From Hyphomicrobiales bacterium (GTDB taxonomy: Bacteria; Pseudomonadota; Alphaproteobacteria; Rhizobiales; Xanthobacteraceae), in NCBI GenBank assembly GCA_017305535.1, contig JAFKKN010000001.1, forward strand, positions 124,001 to 188,000: 64,000 nt of DNA. Direction: 5' to 3'. Under the pieces are notes generated by a model, which was given only the letters and a program-made list of their open reading frames with translations, had not been told where the DNA came from and ran no database searches. Of this stretch, positions 10,051 through 19,532 are shown in pieces; the first letter of the stretch is position 1; the number at the start of each line of letters is the position of its first letter. The translations under genes were made by a program, and so were the position numbers.

Positions 10051-12225
10051 ATGTTCCGCGTGAATGCGCCACGCCGTATAGGACCGACCTTCCCCCGACT
10101 TGCCGACGCGGCCTTTCATCTCACGCGCGCCATCAGCGCCCGGGTGATGGCACGCGCTGGATTTCACGCTGCCGATAGCGAGTTCGCGCGCAAGACGATC
10201 GCGACAATCGCGCAACGCCTCCGCGGCGGCGAGACGATCTACATCGCGGGCCTTGCTTCGTCGGGGACCCACAACACCGGCGTGGCTCTGGTCGAGGTCA
10301 CGCAAGCCAACGGGCCGCGCCTCATCGTCAACAACGAAGAGGAACGTTTTTCGGGCAACAAGCATACATCCGAATTTCCGCACCGATCGCTTGATGCGAT
10401 GGCCGCGACCATGCGCGCCATGGGGCGCAACGTGACCGACATCGCGGCGTTCGTCACGACGTGGGATTATCCGACGCTGTTCGGCACCATGATGCGGACC
10501 GCGCTCGAAGAGGCTCCGGGCAGCCTCAAGCTGCTGTCATATTCCGACGCCATCGGCGTCGATCGACGCCGTCTTGATCAGATGCGGCGCACGCCGCGCA
10601 TTCTGGCCAAGCAGTTTGGTCTCGCGCAGCCGCCGCAATTGATCCTGGCGCCGCATCATCTCAATCATGCGTGGTTTCCCTACGCGGTCTCGCCGTTCTC
10701 CGGCGGTAACGATCCCGTGGCCATTGGGGTGTTCGACGGCACGGGCGATCGCGGTTCGATCTCGTCGTTCGTCGCGCAGGGCGACGACATTCGGGAAATG
10801 GCCTGCAACGAAAGCGTGTTCGATTCCCTCGGTGCGTTCTACAGCGTGATCTCCTCGACGCAGGGCGGCTGGACCTGGCTTTCCAGTGAAGGCCGCTACA
10901 TGGGCGCCGCCGCCTGGGGCGACATGAATCGCGCCACCAATCGCTATTACGCGCGATTGAAAGAGGTTCTCGACCTCGGCCCCGATGGTGCGATCAAGCT
11001 CAATCGCGCGATGGCGAACTGGTACCGCGACCCGTTCGACAAGCCTTACAAACAACCGTTGACCGATATCCTCGGCCCGCCATTGCGACCGGACCAGCTA
11101 TGGAATCCGGATGCCGTGCTGCGTGTCGAGGACATCCAGCATCGGCCCGACACGCAGGATCGCCTCGACAAGGCGGCGGCAACGCAGATGGTGCTCGAGG
11201 ATGCATTGATCCATGCGGTCGATCATCTGCTGCGCGCCACTGGTACGAACAAGCTGATCTTGTCGGGCGGCGTCGCGCTCAACGCCTTGGCCAGCATGCG
11301 GCTGCTCGAACATTTCGATGAAGCATGGTTCGCCAAGGTGCAACAGCGCAAAGCGCGACTGCATCTGTGGGTGCCGCCGATGCCGAGCGATCCCGGTGTG
11401 CCGATCGGCGCAGCATGGTGGTTTGCTCATCTTGCCGGCGCGCCGCGCGGTGCGCCGGAAACCCATGCGTTCTATTGCGGGACGGCTCCGACCGGCGACG
11501 ACATCACCGGTGCGCTTGCCGCCGCGCCCGATATCGCGTCGGAGAATATCGGCACCGTCGCAACGCCGAGCGGCCGCGCTGCCATCGCCGATCTGATGGC
11601 CTATTGTGTTGCCAGCGGCGGCATCGTTGCGCTCTATCAGGGACCTGGCGAAACAGGACCGCGTGCGCTCGGGCATCGCTCGATTCTCGCCAACCCATGC
11701 GATCCGGAAACGCGCGAACGGCTCAACGCGCGCGTGAAATATCGCGAGAAGATTCGCCCGCTTGCGCCGATGGCGACGCTGGAAGCCGCGATGGAATTTT
11801 TCGAACTGCACGACGGCGCATCCGACGGCAATTACAACGCCTACAACTACATGGTGCTGACGGCGCATTCGAAACCATTGGCGGTCGAGAAAATCCCGTC
11901 GGTCGTGCATGCCGACGGCACCGGTCGCATCCAGATCGTGCGTGAGGACGACGATCCCCTCACCTACGCCTATCTGAAGGCGCTCGGTCGCCGCATCGGC
12001 GTCGAGGTGTCGGTGAACACCTCGTTCAACGTCGCGGGGCCGATCGCGCAGACGCCGGAACAGGCCGTGGAAACGCTGCGCCGTTCCAAAGGGCTCGACG
12101 TCGTGTTCATGGTAGCGGATGACGGGACCGTGCACGCGGCATGGCACGGCGGCGAACGCGACAGCGGACGCTTTACCGGCTGGCTTGCGGCGTGGCGAAG
12201 CGCGACAGCAGCCGCCCGTCCATGA
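10051..12225 (+). CDS. NodU/TobZ-family carbamoyltransferase
   Basis: A 724-residue enzyme expected to transfer a carbamoyl group from carbamoyl phosphate, via carbamoyl-adenylate, to a hydroxyl of a sugar or other metabolite. The N-terminal Kae1-like ASKHA domain shows SSGTHNTGVALVE, the metal-binding histidines in APHHLNHAWFPY, and GVFDGTGDRGS. The C-terminal part shows QGPGETGPRALGHRSIL and KYREKIRPLAPMA, the NodU C-terminal signatures. No nodulation genes are nearby, so the acceptor is unknown. GGAG sits directly against the ATG at 10051, so the in-frame GTG at 10060 is an equally plausible start. Its last 53 bases overlap the end of the convergent EamA gene. Confidence 0.88.
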   Translation: MFRVNAPRRIGPTFPRLADAAFHLTRAISARVMARAGFHAADSEFARKTIATIAQRLRGGETIYIAGLASSGTHNTGVALVEVTQANGPRLIVNNEEERFSGNKHTSEFPHRSLDAMAATMRAMGRNVTDIAAFVTTWDYPTLFGTMMRTALEEAPGSLKLLSYSDAIGVDRRRLDQMRRTPRILAKQFGLAQPPQLILAPHHLNHAWFPYAVSPFSGGNDPVAIGVFDGTGDRGSISSFVAQGDDIREMACNESVFDSLGAFYSVISSTQGGWTWLSSEGRYMGAAAWGDMNRATNRYYARLKEVLDLGPDGAIKLNRAMANWYRDPFDKPYKQPLTDILGPPLRPDQLWNPDAVLRVEDIQHRPDTQDRLDKAAATQMVLEDALIHAVDHLLRATGTNKLILSGGVALNALASMRLLEHFDEAWFAKVQQRKARLHLWVPPMPSDPGVPIGAAWWFAHLAGAPRGAPETHAFYCGTAPTGDDITGALAAAPDIASENIGTVATPSGRAAIADLMAYCVASGGIVALYQGPGETGPRALGHRSILANPCDPETRERLNARVKYREKIRPLAPMATLEAAMEFFELHDGASDGNYNAYNYMVLTAHSKPLAVEKIPSVVHADGTGRIQIVREDDDPLTYAYLKALGRRIGVEVSVNTSFNVAGPIAQTPEQAVETLRRSKGLDVVFMVADDGTVHAAWHGGERDSGRFTGWLAAWRSATAAARP

Positions 12226-13117
12226 TCAGCAGCCCACTGGCGATGATCAGCGCCCCCACGATCTCGCGCGGCGTCACGACTTCGTCGAGCACGATATAGC
12301 CGAGCGCGATCGCTGTCACCGGCACCAGCAGCGTCACCAGCATGACGTTGCCGGGGCCGGAGCCGCGAATGATTTGAAAGAACAGGATGTAGGCCAGCGA
12401 TGTCGCAAGCGCTGCAAGTCCGATCAACGCCAGCCAGGTCGTGACATGCGGCATCGGCAGTTGCCACGGCCGGTCGATCGCCATCGACAGCACGAACATC
12501 ATGATGCCTGAGCAGATCAGTTGAAACGTCGCCGCCGCCAGCGGCTCGACGCCCTGCAACTCGCGCTTGGCCCAAAGGGCCGAGAATCCGAACACGACGG
12601 TCGCGCAAAGACACAGCAATATCCCGAGGCTTTGCTGCGAATCGAGATGCAGATCGACGCCGCGTAGAACGATCACGCCAAACAGGCCGAGCATGACGCC
12701 GGCAACCCGGCGCGGAATCAACCGCTCCTCGCCGAATGCCGCAAGCACCAGCACCGTGAACACCGGCGTCATGGCGTTGATGACCGATGCGAGACCACTG
12801 GCAATCATGGTCTGCCCGCTCACCAGCAGAGAGAACGGCAGAACGTTGTTGAGCAGCGCCATCACGATGAATGGCCGCCAGCCCGCGAACGTCCTGGGCA
12901 CCGGAATCCTGTAAAGCCAGATCAGCGGTAACAGCAACAACGCTGCCAGCCCGACACGGACGAACACGATGGTCAGCGGCGGCAACTCCTTCACCGCCAC
13001 GCCGGCGAAGAAGAACGATCCGCCCCACAGCACCGACAGGCAGAGAAGCCGCACCCAATCGCCCGATGTGATGCTAAGGCTCGCCGATGGCGCGGATGTT
13101 CTGATTTCGATCGACAT
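12173..13117 (-). CDS. EamA/DMT-family exporter
   Basis: A 314-residue inner-membrane protein with ten predicted helices formed by two EamA repeats of about 140 residues. The first begins CLSVLWGGSFFFAGVAVKEL and the second CATVVFGFSALWAKREL. The family exports amino acids or other small metabolites; the substrate cannot be read here. ATG 13117 (MSIEIRTS) is chosen; the frame runs further upstream to 13171 but adds only a non-conserved tail. The gene overlaps the 3' end of the carbamoyltransferase gene tail to tail by 53 bases. Confidence 0.85.
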   Translation of the reverse strand: MSIEIRTSAPSASLSITSGDWVRLLCLSVLWGGSFFFAGVAVKELPPLTIVFVRVGLAALLLLPLIWLYRIPVPRTFAGWRPFIVMALLNNVLPFSLLVSGQTMIASGLASVINAMTPVFTVLVLAAFGEERLIPRRVAGVMLGLFGVIVLRGVDLHLDSQQSLGILLCLCATVVFGFSALWAKRELQGVEPLAAATFQLICSGIMMFVLSMAIDRPWQLPMPHVTTWLALIGLAALATSLAYILFFQIIRGSGPGNVMLVTLLVPVTAIALGYIVLDEVVTPREIVGALIIASGLLIMDGRLLSRFATPQASR

Positions 13118-13256
13118 GACTTCTGCTTCAGTCCTGTATCCGGCGGCGGCAGATGCAAGTTGCGACATCACAGCCTGGTGCAGAAGACGTAACGTGAATG
13201 TCCCGCCGTCACCACCCGTTTTCAGAACAGGGCAGCGATGCCACCGGATGGGCCGG

Positions 13257-14135
13257 TTAGTTGGCGACGGGACTGGCGTTGATGATGTCGATCAAACGGC
13301 CCTCATCGTCATCCGGCATGTCAGCCGCCGCCCGTGCGTAAGTGTCTACCGCGGCCCCCGCCACCGTGAGATCGAGGCCAAGACTTTCCGCCAGCGCAAT
13401 GGCGTAGCTCGCGTCCTTATGACGAAGCGCGGTGGTGAACGAAGCACCGGCAAAATCGCGTGCGACCATGCGCGCGGAATGTCGCACCACCTGCGGGCTT
13501 GCCACCGCGCCGCTGGCCAACGATTGCTGGACCAGCCGCATATCGAGGCCGGCTTGCTCGGCGATGCGAAGTCCTTCGGCGAGGCTCGCGATTTGCACCG
13601 CGCCCATCAGATTGTTGATCAGCTTGAAAACCGTGCCCGCGCCGACAGCGCCGAAATGCCGGATGGTTTCACCAAGCGGCGCGAGAAATGGACGCGCGGC
13701 CTCGAGATTATCCGCGTCCGCGCCGACCAGAAGTGTCAGCTTTCCCGCTGACGCGGCCTCCGGTAGGCCGGTGACAGGACAGTCGATGTAACGCAAACCG
13801 CGCGTCGTCAGGTCGCGCGCCATGTCGATAACGTGGCGATACGACACCGTCGAGCACTCGATCGCCAGCGCACCGTTGCGTGCCGTCTCAGTGATGCCGT
13901 CCCTGCCAGTCCAAACCAGTTGCGAAGCCGCATCGTCAGCGACCATGGTAACGATGGCGTCGGCGTTGCGGGCGGCATCGGCCGGCGATTCAGCCCGTCG
14001 TGCGCCGCGCGCGATCAGGTCATCCGCCTTGTCACGGCTGCGATTCCAGACCGCGAGTGTGAATCCGACATCGAGATAGCGAGCCGCCATGCCGTGTCCC
14101 ATCCGGCCCAAACCGATGAATGCGACATGAGGCAT
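13257..14135 (-). CDS. 3-hydroxyisobutyrate dehydrogenase-like NAD(P)-binding oxidoreductase
   Basis: A 292-residue beta-hydroxyacid dehydrogenase. It opens with the Rossmann motif FIGLGRMGHGMA, has the substrate-binding signature CPVTGLPEAASAGKLTLLVG near residue 120, and the catalytic lysine in KLINNLMGA near residue 170. Family members oxidise 3-hydroxyisobutyrate, tartronate semialdehyde, 6-phosphogluconate or imines; the exact substrate is not determined by these motifs. ATG 14135 has AAGGAG 6 bases upstream and starts directly at the Rossmann strand. It lies 120 bases downstream of prfB on the same strand, separated by a dispersed repeat. Confidence 0.88.
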   Translation of the reverse strand: MPHVAFIGLGRMGHGMAARYLDVGFTLAVWNRSRDKADDLIARGARRAESPADAARNADAIVTMVADDAASQLVWTGRDGITETARNGALAIECSTVSYRHVIDMARDLTTRGLRYIDCPVTGLPEAASAGKLTLLVGADADNLEAARPFLAPLGETIRHFGAVGAGTVFKLINNLMGAVQIASLAEGLRIAEQAGLDMRLVQQSLASGAVASPQVVRHSARMVARDFAGASFTTALRHKDASYAIALAESLGLDLTVAGAAVDTYARAAADMPDDDEGRLIDIINASPVAN

Positions 14136-14156
14136 GACGAACTCCTTGGGCCTTTC

Positions 14157-14255
14157 CGCTTCTGATGGAATCAGAAGCGAGGCTCTATCTTTATATTCTG
14201 ACGCGTTGTCTTCACGCGAACCCGACGTCCGCTTCGCTCGCAAATGCTATAGCGC
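14157..14255. repeat. Dispersed intergenic repeat, Bradyrhizobiaceae type
   Basis: The block begins with a perfect 10-bp inverted repeat with a 3-base spacer (CGCTTCTGAT at 14157-14166, ATCAGAAGCG at 14170-14179). It continues into a stretch containing GACGCG, TTCACGCGAA, CTTCGCTCG and ATGCTATAG. From memory, near-identical mosaics occur between genes in many Bradyrhizobium and Rhodopseudomonas genomes; I cannot run the search. It sits between the prfB stop and the next gene's ribosome site. No T-run follows on the minus strand, so it is not a classical terminator. Confidence 0.6.
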
Positions 14256-15387
14256 TCAGTCGACGTCGTCGATCGCTCCCGGCGTGGTGCCGAAGGCGCG
14301 CTGCGCCAGCGTCGCCGCCATGAACTCGTCGAGGTCGCCGTCGAGCACGCCGGCGGTGTCGGAGGTCTGCACGCCGGTGCGCAGATCCTTGACCATCTGA
14401 TACGGCTGCAACACGTAGGAGCGGATCTGGTGACCCCAGCCGATATCGGTCTTGGCGGCCTGGTCGGCGGCGGCCTGCTCCTCGCGCTTCTTCAACTCGA
14501 TTTCGTAAAGCCGCGCGCGCAGCATGTCCCACGCCTGAGCGCGGTTCTTGTGCTGTGAACGCCCGGCCTGACACACCACGGCAACGCCCGTCGGAATATG
14601 CGTGAGCCGCACCGCGGATTCGGTCTTGTTGACGTGCTGGCCGCCGGCGCCGCCGGAGCGCATCGTGTCGGTGCGCACATCGGATTCCTTGATGTCGATC
14701 TTGATGGTGTCGTCGACAACAGGAAAGATCGCGACGCTGGAAAACGAGGTGTGCCGCCGTGCGTTGGAATCGAACGGCGAGATGCGCACCAGCCGATGCA
14801 CGCCGCCCTCGGTCTTCAACCAGCCATAGGCGTTGTGGCCGCTGATCTGGATCGTCGCTGACTTGATGCCGGCTTCTTCGCCCTGCGTCTCTTCGAGATA
14901 CTCGATCTTGAAGCCGTGCTTCTCGGCCCAGCGCGTGTACATGCGCAGCAGCATCGAGGCCCAGTCCTGGCTTTCGGTACCGCCGGCGCCGGCGTGAACT
15001 TCGAGATAGGTGTCGAAGCGGTCCGCCTCGCCGGACAGCAGGGCTTCGAGTTCGCGCCGCGCCACTTCCTTCTTGAGATGTTTGAGCGCGGTTTCCGCCT
15101 CTAGCACGACTCCGTCGTCACCCTCGGATTCGCCAAGCGCGATCATCTCGACGTTGTCGTCGAGTTCGCGCTCGACCTTGCCGATGCCGTTCAGCGCATC
15201 CTCCAGCGAGGTGCGCTCCTGCATCAGTTTCTGTGCTTTTTGAGGATCGTCCCAGAGCTTGGGGTTTTCGGCGAGCTGATTCAGCTCAGCCAGTCTTGCC
15301 GTCGATGCATCGACGTCAAAGATGCCTCCTCAGCAGCCCGACCGACTGCTTGATCTCTTCGACGAGTCTTTCGATTTCCGCGCGCAT
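14256..15387 (-). CDS. prfB: Peptide chain release factor 2, made by programmed +1 frameshift
   Basis: RF2 recognises UGA and UAA stop codons. The frame is split: ATG 15387 encodes 23 residues ([15 protein letters not shown]... ending RRHL) and stops at an in-frame TGA (15318-15316). A +1 shift at CTT TGA C continues for 353 residues, giving 376 in total, the normal RF2 length. AGGAGG (15330-15325) lies three bases before CTT as the shift stimulator, as in E. coli. The peptide-release loop [13 protein letters not shown] and the stop-recognition tripeptide SPF (RISPFD) are both present. A naive annotation would start at 15224 and lose the N-terminal 54 residues. It is downstream of mrcA on the same strand. 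Confidence 0.96.
15315..15330 (-). promoter_or_regulatory. Programmed +1 ribosomal frameshift site of prfB
   Basis: Read on the minus strand, AGGAGGCATCTTTGAC holds an internal Shine-Dalgarno (AGGAGG), a CAT spacer codon, the slippery CTT and the UGA followed by C. This matches the classical RF2 autoregulation site, in which low RF2 allows shifting past UGA. Confidence 0.95.
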
Positions 15388-15463
15388 GATCTTTCCGGTC
15401 GCGAAGCGTGTCCGCAAAATAACGATGAGGCCGGGATGTAGCGACGAACGCCGCCAAACGCAA

Positions 15464-17956
15464 TCAGTAAAGCCCACCGGTGCCGGGACGGATAACCGCG
15501 CGATCGGCATCGGGCGAGACGCCGACAGCGTGACCGTCCGCATCCGCGACACCGATGATCGAATAGTTGTCGGGCGGCGCGGTGCCGGGCTTGAAGGCTT
15601 CGAGAATGGTGCGGCCGCCATCGCCGGGGCCGGCGCGCATGCCGGTCTTGGCGTCGACACGAATGAGCTTGATGCCGGCGGGCACCTTGAAGGGAACCGC
15701 AGGCTTGCCGGCCAACGCCAGCTTCAGGAAGTCCTTGGCGATCGGCGCGGCGAGATGGCCGCCGGTCGCGCCGCGACCGAGATTGCGTGGTTTGTCGTAG
15801 CCGATGTAGATGCCGACAACGAGATCGGGCGAGAAGCCGACGAACCACGCGTCCTTCTCGTCGTTGGTGGTGCCGGTCTTGCCAGCGATCGGCTTGCCGA
15901 CTTCGCGCACCACGGTCGCGGTGCCGTGCTGCACCACGCCCTCCATCATCGACGTGATCTGGTAGGCGGTCATCGGATCGAGCACCTGCTCGCGACGATC
16001 GACCAGTTGCGGCTCGGGCTGATTCTTCCAGCCACCCGGCGCATCGCAGCCGCGGCACTCACGCTGGTCGTGTTTGAAAATGGTGTGACCGTAGCGGTCC
16101 TGGATGCGGTCGATCAGCGTCGCCTTGATCCGCTTGCCGCCGTTGGCGAACATCGAATAGGCGGTGACCATGCGCATCACCGTCGTCTCGCCGGCGCCGA
16201 GCGCGTAGGAGAGATAGTTCGGCAACTCGTCGTAGACGCCGAAGCGTTTGGCGTATTCGCCGATCAGCGGCATGCCGATATCCTGCGCCAGCCGCACCGT
16301 CACGGTGTTCAGCGAGCGCTGCAACGCGTTGCGCAGCGTGGTGGGGCCGTAATACTTGCCGGTCGAATAATTCTCCGGCCGCCAGACACCGCCGCCCTGC
16401 CCCTGATCGATCTCGATCGGCGCGTCGACCACCACCGTCGACGGCGTATAGCCGTTGTCGAGCGCCGACGAATACACCAGCGGCTTGAACGACGAGCCCG
16501 GCTGCCGATAGGCCTGTGTCGCGCGGTTGAACTGACTTTGGTCGAACGAGAAACCGCCGACCATTGCCAGCACACGGCCAGTCCACGGGTCCATCGCCAC
16601 CATCGCGCCAGACACTTCGGGCAACTGACGGAGCCGATATTGTCCCTCGACAGCGTTACCGTCCTTGCCGATCAACGGATCGGCATAGATCACGTCGCCT
16701 GGCGACAAGACCTGCGACACCGTCGTCGGCGTCTTGAAACGCGTCGGCCCCGAAGCGGCCTTTGCCCATCTCACGCCATCGAGCGTGATGATGCCGGTCT
16801 GCCGGCCCTTGCTGACCGCGCCGCCGAGTTCGCGTCCCGGCTGGAAGCCGATCCGTGCCGACTGGTCGCTGGTCTCCAGCACCACTGCCATCCGCCACGG
16901 CGAGATGTCAGACAGCGATTTGACGTCCGCGAGCTTCAGGCCCCAGTCGCCCGAGATGTCGAGCTTGGTGACCGGCCCACGCCAACCCTGTGCCTCGTCG
17001 AAGGTGACAAGACCTTTCACCATGGTCTTGCGCGCCTCGACCTGCAATTTCGGATCGAGCGAGGTGCGCACCGACAGGCCGCCCTCATAGAGTTTCTTCT
17101 CGCCGTAGCGCTCGAACAGATCGCGGCGAACGTCTTCGGCGAAGTATTCGCCAGCGAAGGTATGCGAGCCGTTGGCGCGGCTGGTCACAACGAGCGGCGC
17201 CTTGCGCGCGGTCTCGGCATCGGCTTGCTTGATCCAGCCGTTCTCCAGCAGCCGGTCGATGACGTAGTTGCGGCGCTCGATGGCGCGATCACGGTTCTTG
17301 ACCGGATGCAGCGTGGACGGCGCCTTCGGAAGCGCCGCGAGATAAGCGGCTTCCGCGACCGTCAGTTCGTTCACCGACTTGTCGAAATACACCAGCGAGG
17401 CGGCGGCGATGCCGTAGGCACCGAGCCCGAGATAGATCTCGTTGAGATACAGTTCGAGGATCTTGTCCTTGGAATAGGCGCGCTCGATGCGCATCGCCAG
17501 CAAGGCTTCCTTGATCTTGCGCGCGAACGACACTTCGTTGGTCAGCAGGAAGTTCTTGGCGACTTGCTGGGTGATGGTGGACGCGCCCTGCGGCCGCCGG
17601 TTCGAGCCGAAGTTCTGGGCATAGAGCAACGCGGCGCGCGCCATGCCGGAATAGTCGATGCCGCCGTGCTCGTAGAAATTCTTGTCTTCCGCCGCGAGGA
17701 ACGCGTTGATCACCAGCTTGGGAACGGCCTGGATCGGCAGATAGAGACGCCGCTCCTTGGAATACTCCGCGAGCAGCGAGCCGTCGGAGGCGTGAACCCG
17801 CGTCATCACCGGCGGTTCATAGTTCTGCAACTGGGAATAGTCCGGCAGGTCCTTGGAGAAATGCCAGATCAGGCCGGCGACAGCGGCCACGCCAACCAGG
17901 AACACGATGGTACCGGCGGCAAACAGGAACCCCATAAACCGGAACAGCAGACGCAT
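15464..17956 (-). CDS. mrcA: Class A penicillin-binding protein 1A
   Basis: An 830-residue bifunctional peptidoglycan synthase. It has a short cytoplasmic tail and one transmembrane helix (residues 8-32), then a periplasmic GT51 glycosyltransferase domain with the catalytic-glutamate motif EDKNFYEHGGID (about residue 90) and QGASTITQQVAKN. An OB-like linker follows. The transpeptidase domain has the active serine in GSSFKPL (about residue 486), SLNTVTVR for SxN and GKTGTTND for KTG. The C-terminus runs past KTG for over 100 residues (DAKTGMRAGPG). It lies in a same-strand run amidase - mrcA - prfB, consistent with a cell-envelope gene cluster, although 289 bases separate it from the amidase gene and it may have its own promoter. 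Confidence 0.96.
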   Translation of the reverse strand: MRLLFRFMGFLFAAGTIVFLVGVAAVAGLIWHFSKDLPDYSQLQNYEPPVMTRVHASDGSLLAEYSKERRLYLPIQAVPKLVINAFLAAEDKNFYEHGGIDYSGMARAALLYAQNFGSNRRPQGASTITQQVAKNFLLTNEVSFARKIKEALLAMRIERAYSKDKILELYLNEIYLGLGAYGIAAASLVYFDKSVNELTVAEAAYLAALPKAPSTLHPVKNRDRAIERRNYVIDRLLENGWIKQADAETARKAPLVVTSRANGSHTFAGEYFAEDVRRDLFERYGEKKLYEGGLSVRTSLDPKLQVEARKTMVKGLVTFDEAQGWRGPVTKLDISGDWGLKLADVKSLSDISPWRMAVVLETSDQSARIGFQPGRELGGAVSKGRQTGIITLDGVRWAKAASGPTRFKTPTTVSQVLSPGDVIYADPLIGKDGNAVEGQYRLRQLPEVSGAMVAMDPWTGRVLAMVGGFSFDQSQFNRATQAYRQPGSSFKPLVYSSALDNGYTPSTVVVDAPIEIDQGQGGGVWRPENYSTGKYYGPTTLRNALQRSLNTVTVRLAQDIGMPLIGEYAKRFGVYDELPNYLSYALGAGETTVMRMVTAYSMFANGGKRIKATLIDRIQDRYGHTIFKHDQRECRGCDAPGGWKNQPEPQLVDRREQVLDPMTAYQITSMMEGVVQHGTATVVREVGKPIAGKTGTTNDEKDAWFVGFSPDLVVGIYIGYDKPRNLGRGATGGHLAAPIAKDFLKLALAGKPAVPFKVPAGIKLIRVDAKTGMRAGPGDGGRTILEAFKPGTAPPDNYSIIGVADADGHAVGVSPDADRAVIRPGTGGLY

Positions 17957-18245
17957 TCTCGACGATCCGTTTTGACCCTGTCCCGCCGATGGTTTCGACG
18001 AGTTCCTGGCTCACATTGGCTTGGTGGCCCGCAGGGATAAACGCTGCCCCCGCCTCCCTCGACCGCAATCGACCCATCCTGATCGATTCTGTCGCACCTG
18101 TGTCCGGCTTCTATAGAGCCGAGGCTGTGTCCAAACTAGGGCTCGCCCCAAGTCACGGATTGTTTTTTTGCGGCGTGGCACCATTCTCGCCGGGTCTTCC
18201 GGTTCCACGATGGTCAATCGGTTCCGAGCCGGGCGAATCGAGCTG

Positions 18246-19532
18246 TCAGTTCTTATTGGAGCCAACCGAGACGATCCGCTTGGCCAGGAAGGTATCGATG
18301 GCCTGCGCCACCGCGACGACCGAACGAGACCGCCAGCTTTCGGAGGTCAACAGCTTGAGATCGTCCTTGTTGGAGACATAGCCGAGTTCGATCAGCGCCG
18401 ATGGCACGTCCGGCGCCTTCAAAACCTTGAAGCCGGCGGATTTGAGCGGATGTTTATGCATCCGCACCGTGCTCTTCATTTCGCCCATGAGGGTGTGAGC
18501 AAAACGACTGGAGAAGGTTCGCGTCTCGCGCTGCGCCAGGTCGATCAGGATGTCGGCCACCTCGGTCGGCTCCTCGGTGAGATTGACGCCGCCGATGGCG
18601 TCGGCCTTGTTTTCCAGATCCGCGAGCCGTTCCGCCTCGGCGTCGGAGGCCTTGTCCGACAAGGTATAGATCGTTGCGCCCTGTGCATCGCCCTCGCGGC
18701 GCGGCAGCGCATCGGCATGAATCGAGACGAACAGCGCGGCGTTCTGGGCCCGGGCGATCTTCACCCGGTCGCCGAGCGGAATGAACGTGTCGTCGTCGCG
18801 CGTCAGAACCACGCGATATTTCCCGCTCTCGGCGATGCGGTCGCGCAACGCGAGGCCGAACGCCAGCACAATGGCCTTCTCGGTCTCGCCGCTCGCGGCC
18901 TGAGTACCGTTGTCGATGCCGCCATGACCCGGATCAATCACAACGACCGGTCGCGTATCCACCCGCTCCGCGTTTGGTTCGGCGTCCGCCGTCACGGTCG
19001 CCGGCGGATTGCCGGGAGGCGGTTCGGCGGTAGTCTCCTTGGCCAGCGATTTGGTGAAAGCCGTCCGGTCGGTCGCCGCCAGTTCGACAATCAGGCGCGG
19101 CGGCTGGCCATTGGCGGCATCCAGCACATAGGCTTTCTCGATCTTGGCGGGCCCGGACAAATCGAACACCAGTCGCGATCCGCCCGGCATTACCAGCCCG
19201 TAGCGAAATGCCTTGATCAGCCCGCGCCCGTTCTGCCCGACATTATCGGGCAGCTTGAACGTCACCTGCGGGATATCGACGACAACGCGATCGGGATTGC
19301 CCAGCGTGAAGGCACGTAAATCGATCTTGCGGTCGAGATCGAGCACGAATCGGGTTTGCTTGCTGTCGCCGGCCACCCGGACGTCCGATGCGATCGGAAA
19401 CGGTTCCGCAGCCACAGGTTGTGCGACACCCGCATCGCCCGCGGCGAACAACGCCGTCGAACTGCACGCGATCACAATGCCCGCGAGCAGCGCGACGCCC
19501 CACGAAAGATGATGATTTGCGCGGCCCGCCAA
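18246..19532 (-). CDS. amiC: N-acetylmuramoyl-L-alanine amidase (AMIN + Amidase_3)
   Basis: A periplasmic zinc amidase that strips stem peptides from glycan strands for daughter-cell separation. The 428-residue protein has an N-terminal hydrophobic export signal (WGVALLAGIVIACSSTALFA). An AMIN septal-targeting domain covers about residues 45-150 (DVRVAGDSKQTRFVLDLD). The Amidase_3 catalytic domain has zinc ligands in VVIDPGHGGIDNG, the glutamate in ASGETEKAIVL and FVSIHADA. The reading frame begins with TTG at 19532, preceded by GGAGGCGAGGG; no ATG lies between it and the signal peptide. The mrcA gene follows on the same strand. Confidence 0.92.
   Translation of the reverse strand: MAGRANHHLSWGVALLAGIVIACSSTALFAAGDAGVAQPVAAEPFPIASDVRVAGDSKQTRFVLDLDRKIDLRAFTLGNPDRVVVDIPQVTFKLPDNVGQNGRGLIKAFRYGLVMPGGSRLVFDLSGPAKIEKAYVLDAANGQPPRLIVELAATDRTAFTKSLAKETTAEPPPGNPPATVTADAEPNAERVDTRPVVVIDPGHGGIDNGTQAASGETEKAIVLAFGLALRDRIAESGKYRVVLTRDDDTFIPLGDRVKIARAQNAALFVSIHADALPRREGDAQGATIYTLSDKASDAEAERLADLENKADAIGGVNLTEEPTEVADILIDLAQRETRTFSSRFAHTLMGEMKSTVRMHKHPLKSAGFKVLKAPDVPSALIELGYVSNKDDLKLLTSESWRSRSVVAVAQAIDTFLAKRIVSVGSNKN

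Noticed and set aside
10051-12225. Nodulation gene cluster
   Set aside because: A NodU-type carbamoyltransferase is present, but there are no nodABC, nodD or nod-box-like features in the window, and such enzymes occur in many non-symbiotic settings.
15233-18040. 935-codon open frame on the plus strand
   Set aside because: It is antisense to mrcA and prfB, whose proteins carry complete catalytic motifs. The plus-strand translation is Arg/His/Gly-rich low-quality sequence typical of high-GC shadows.
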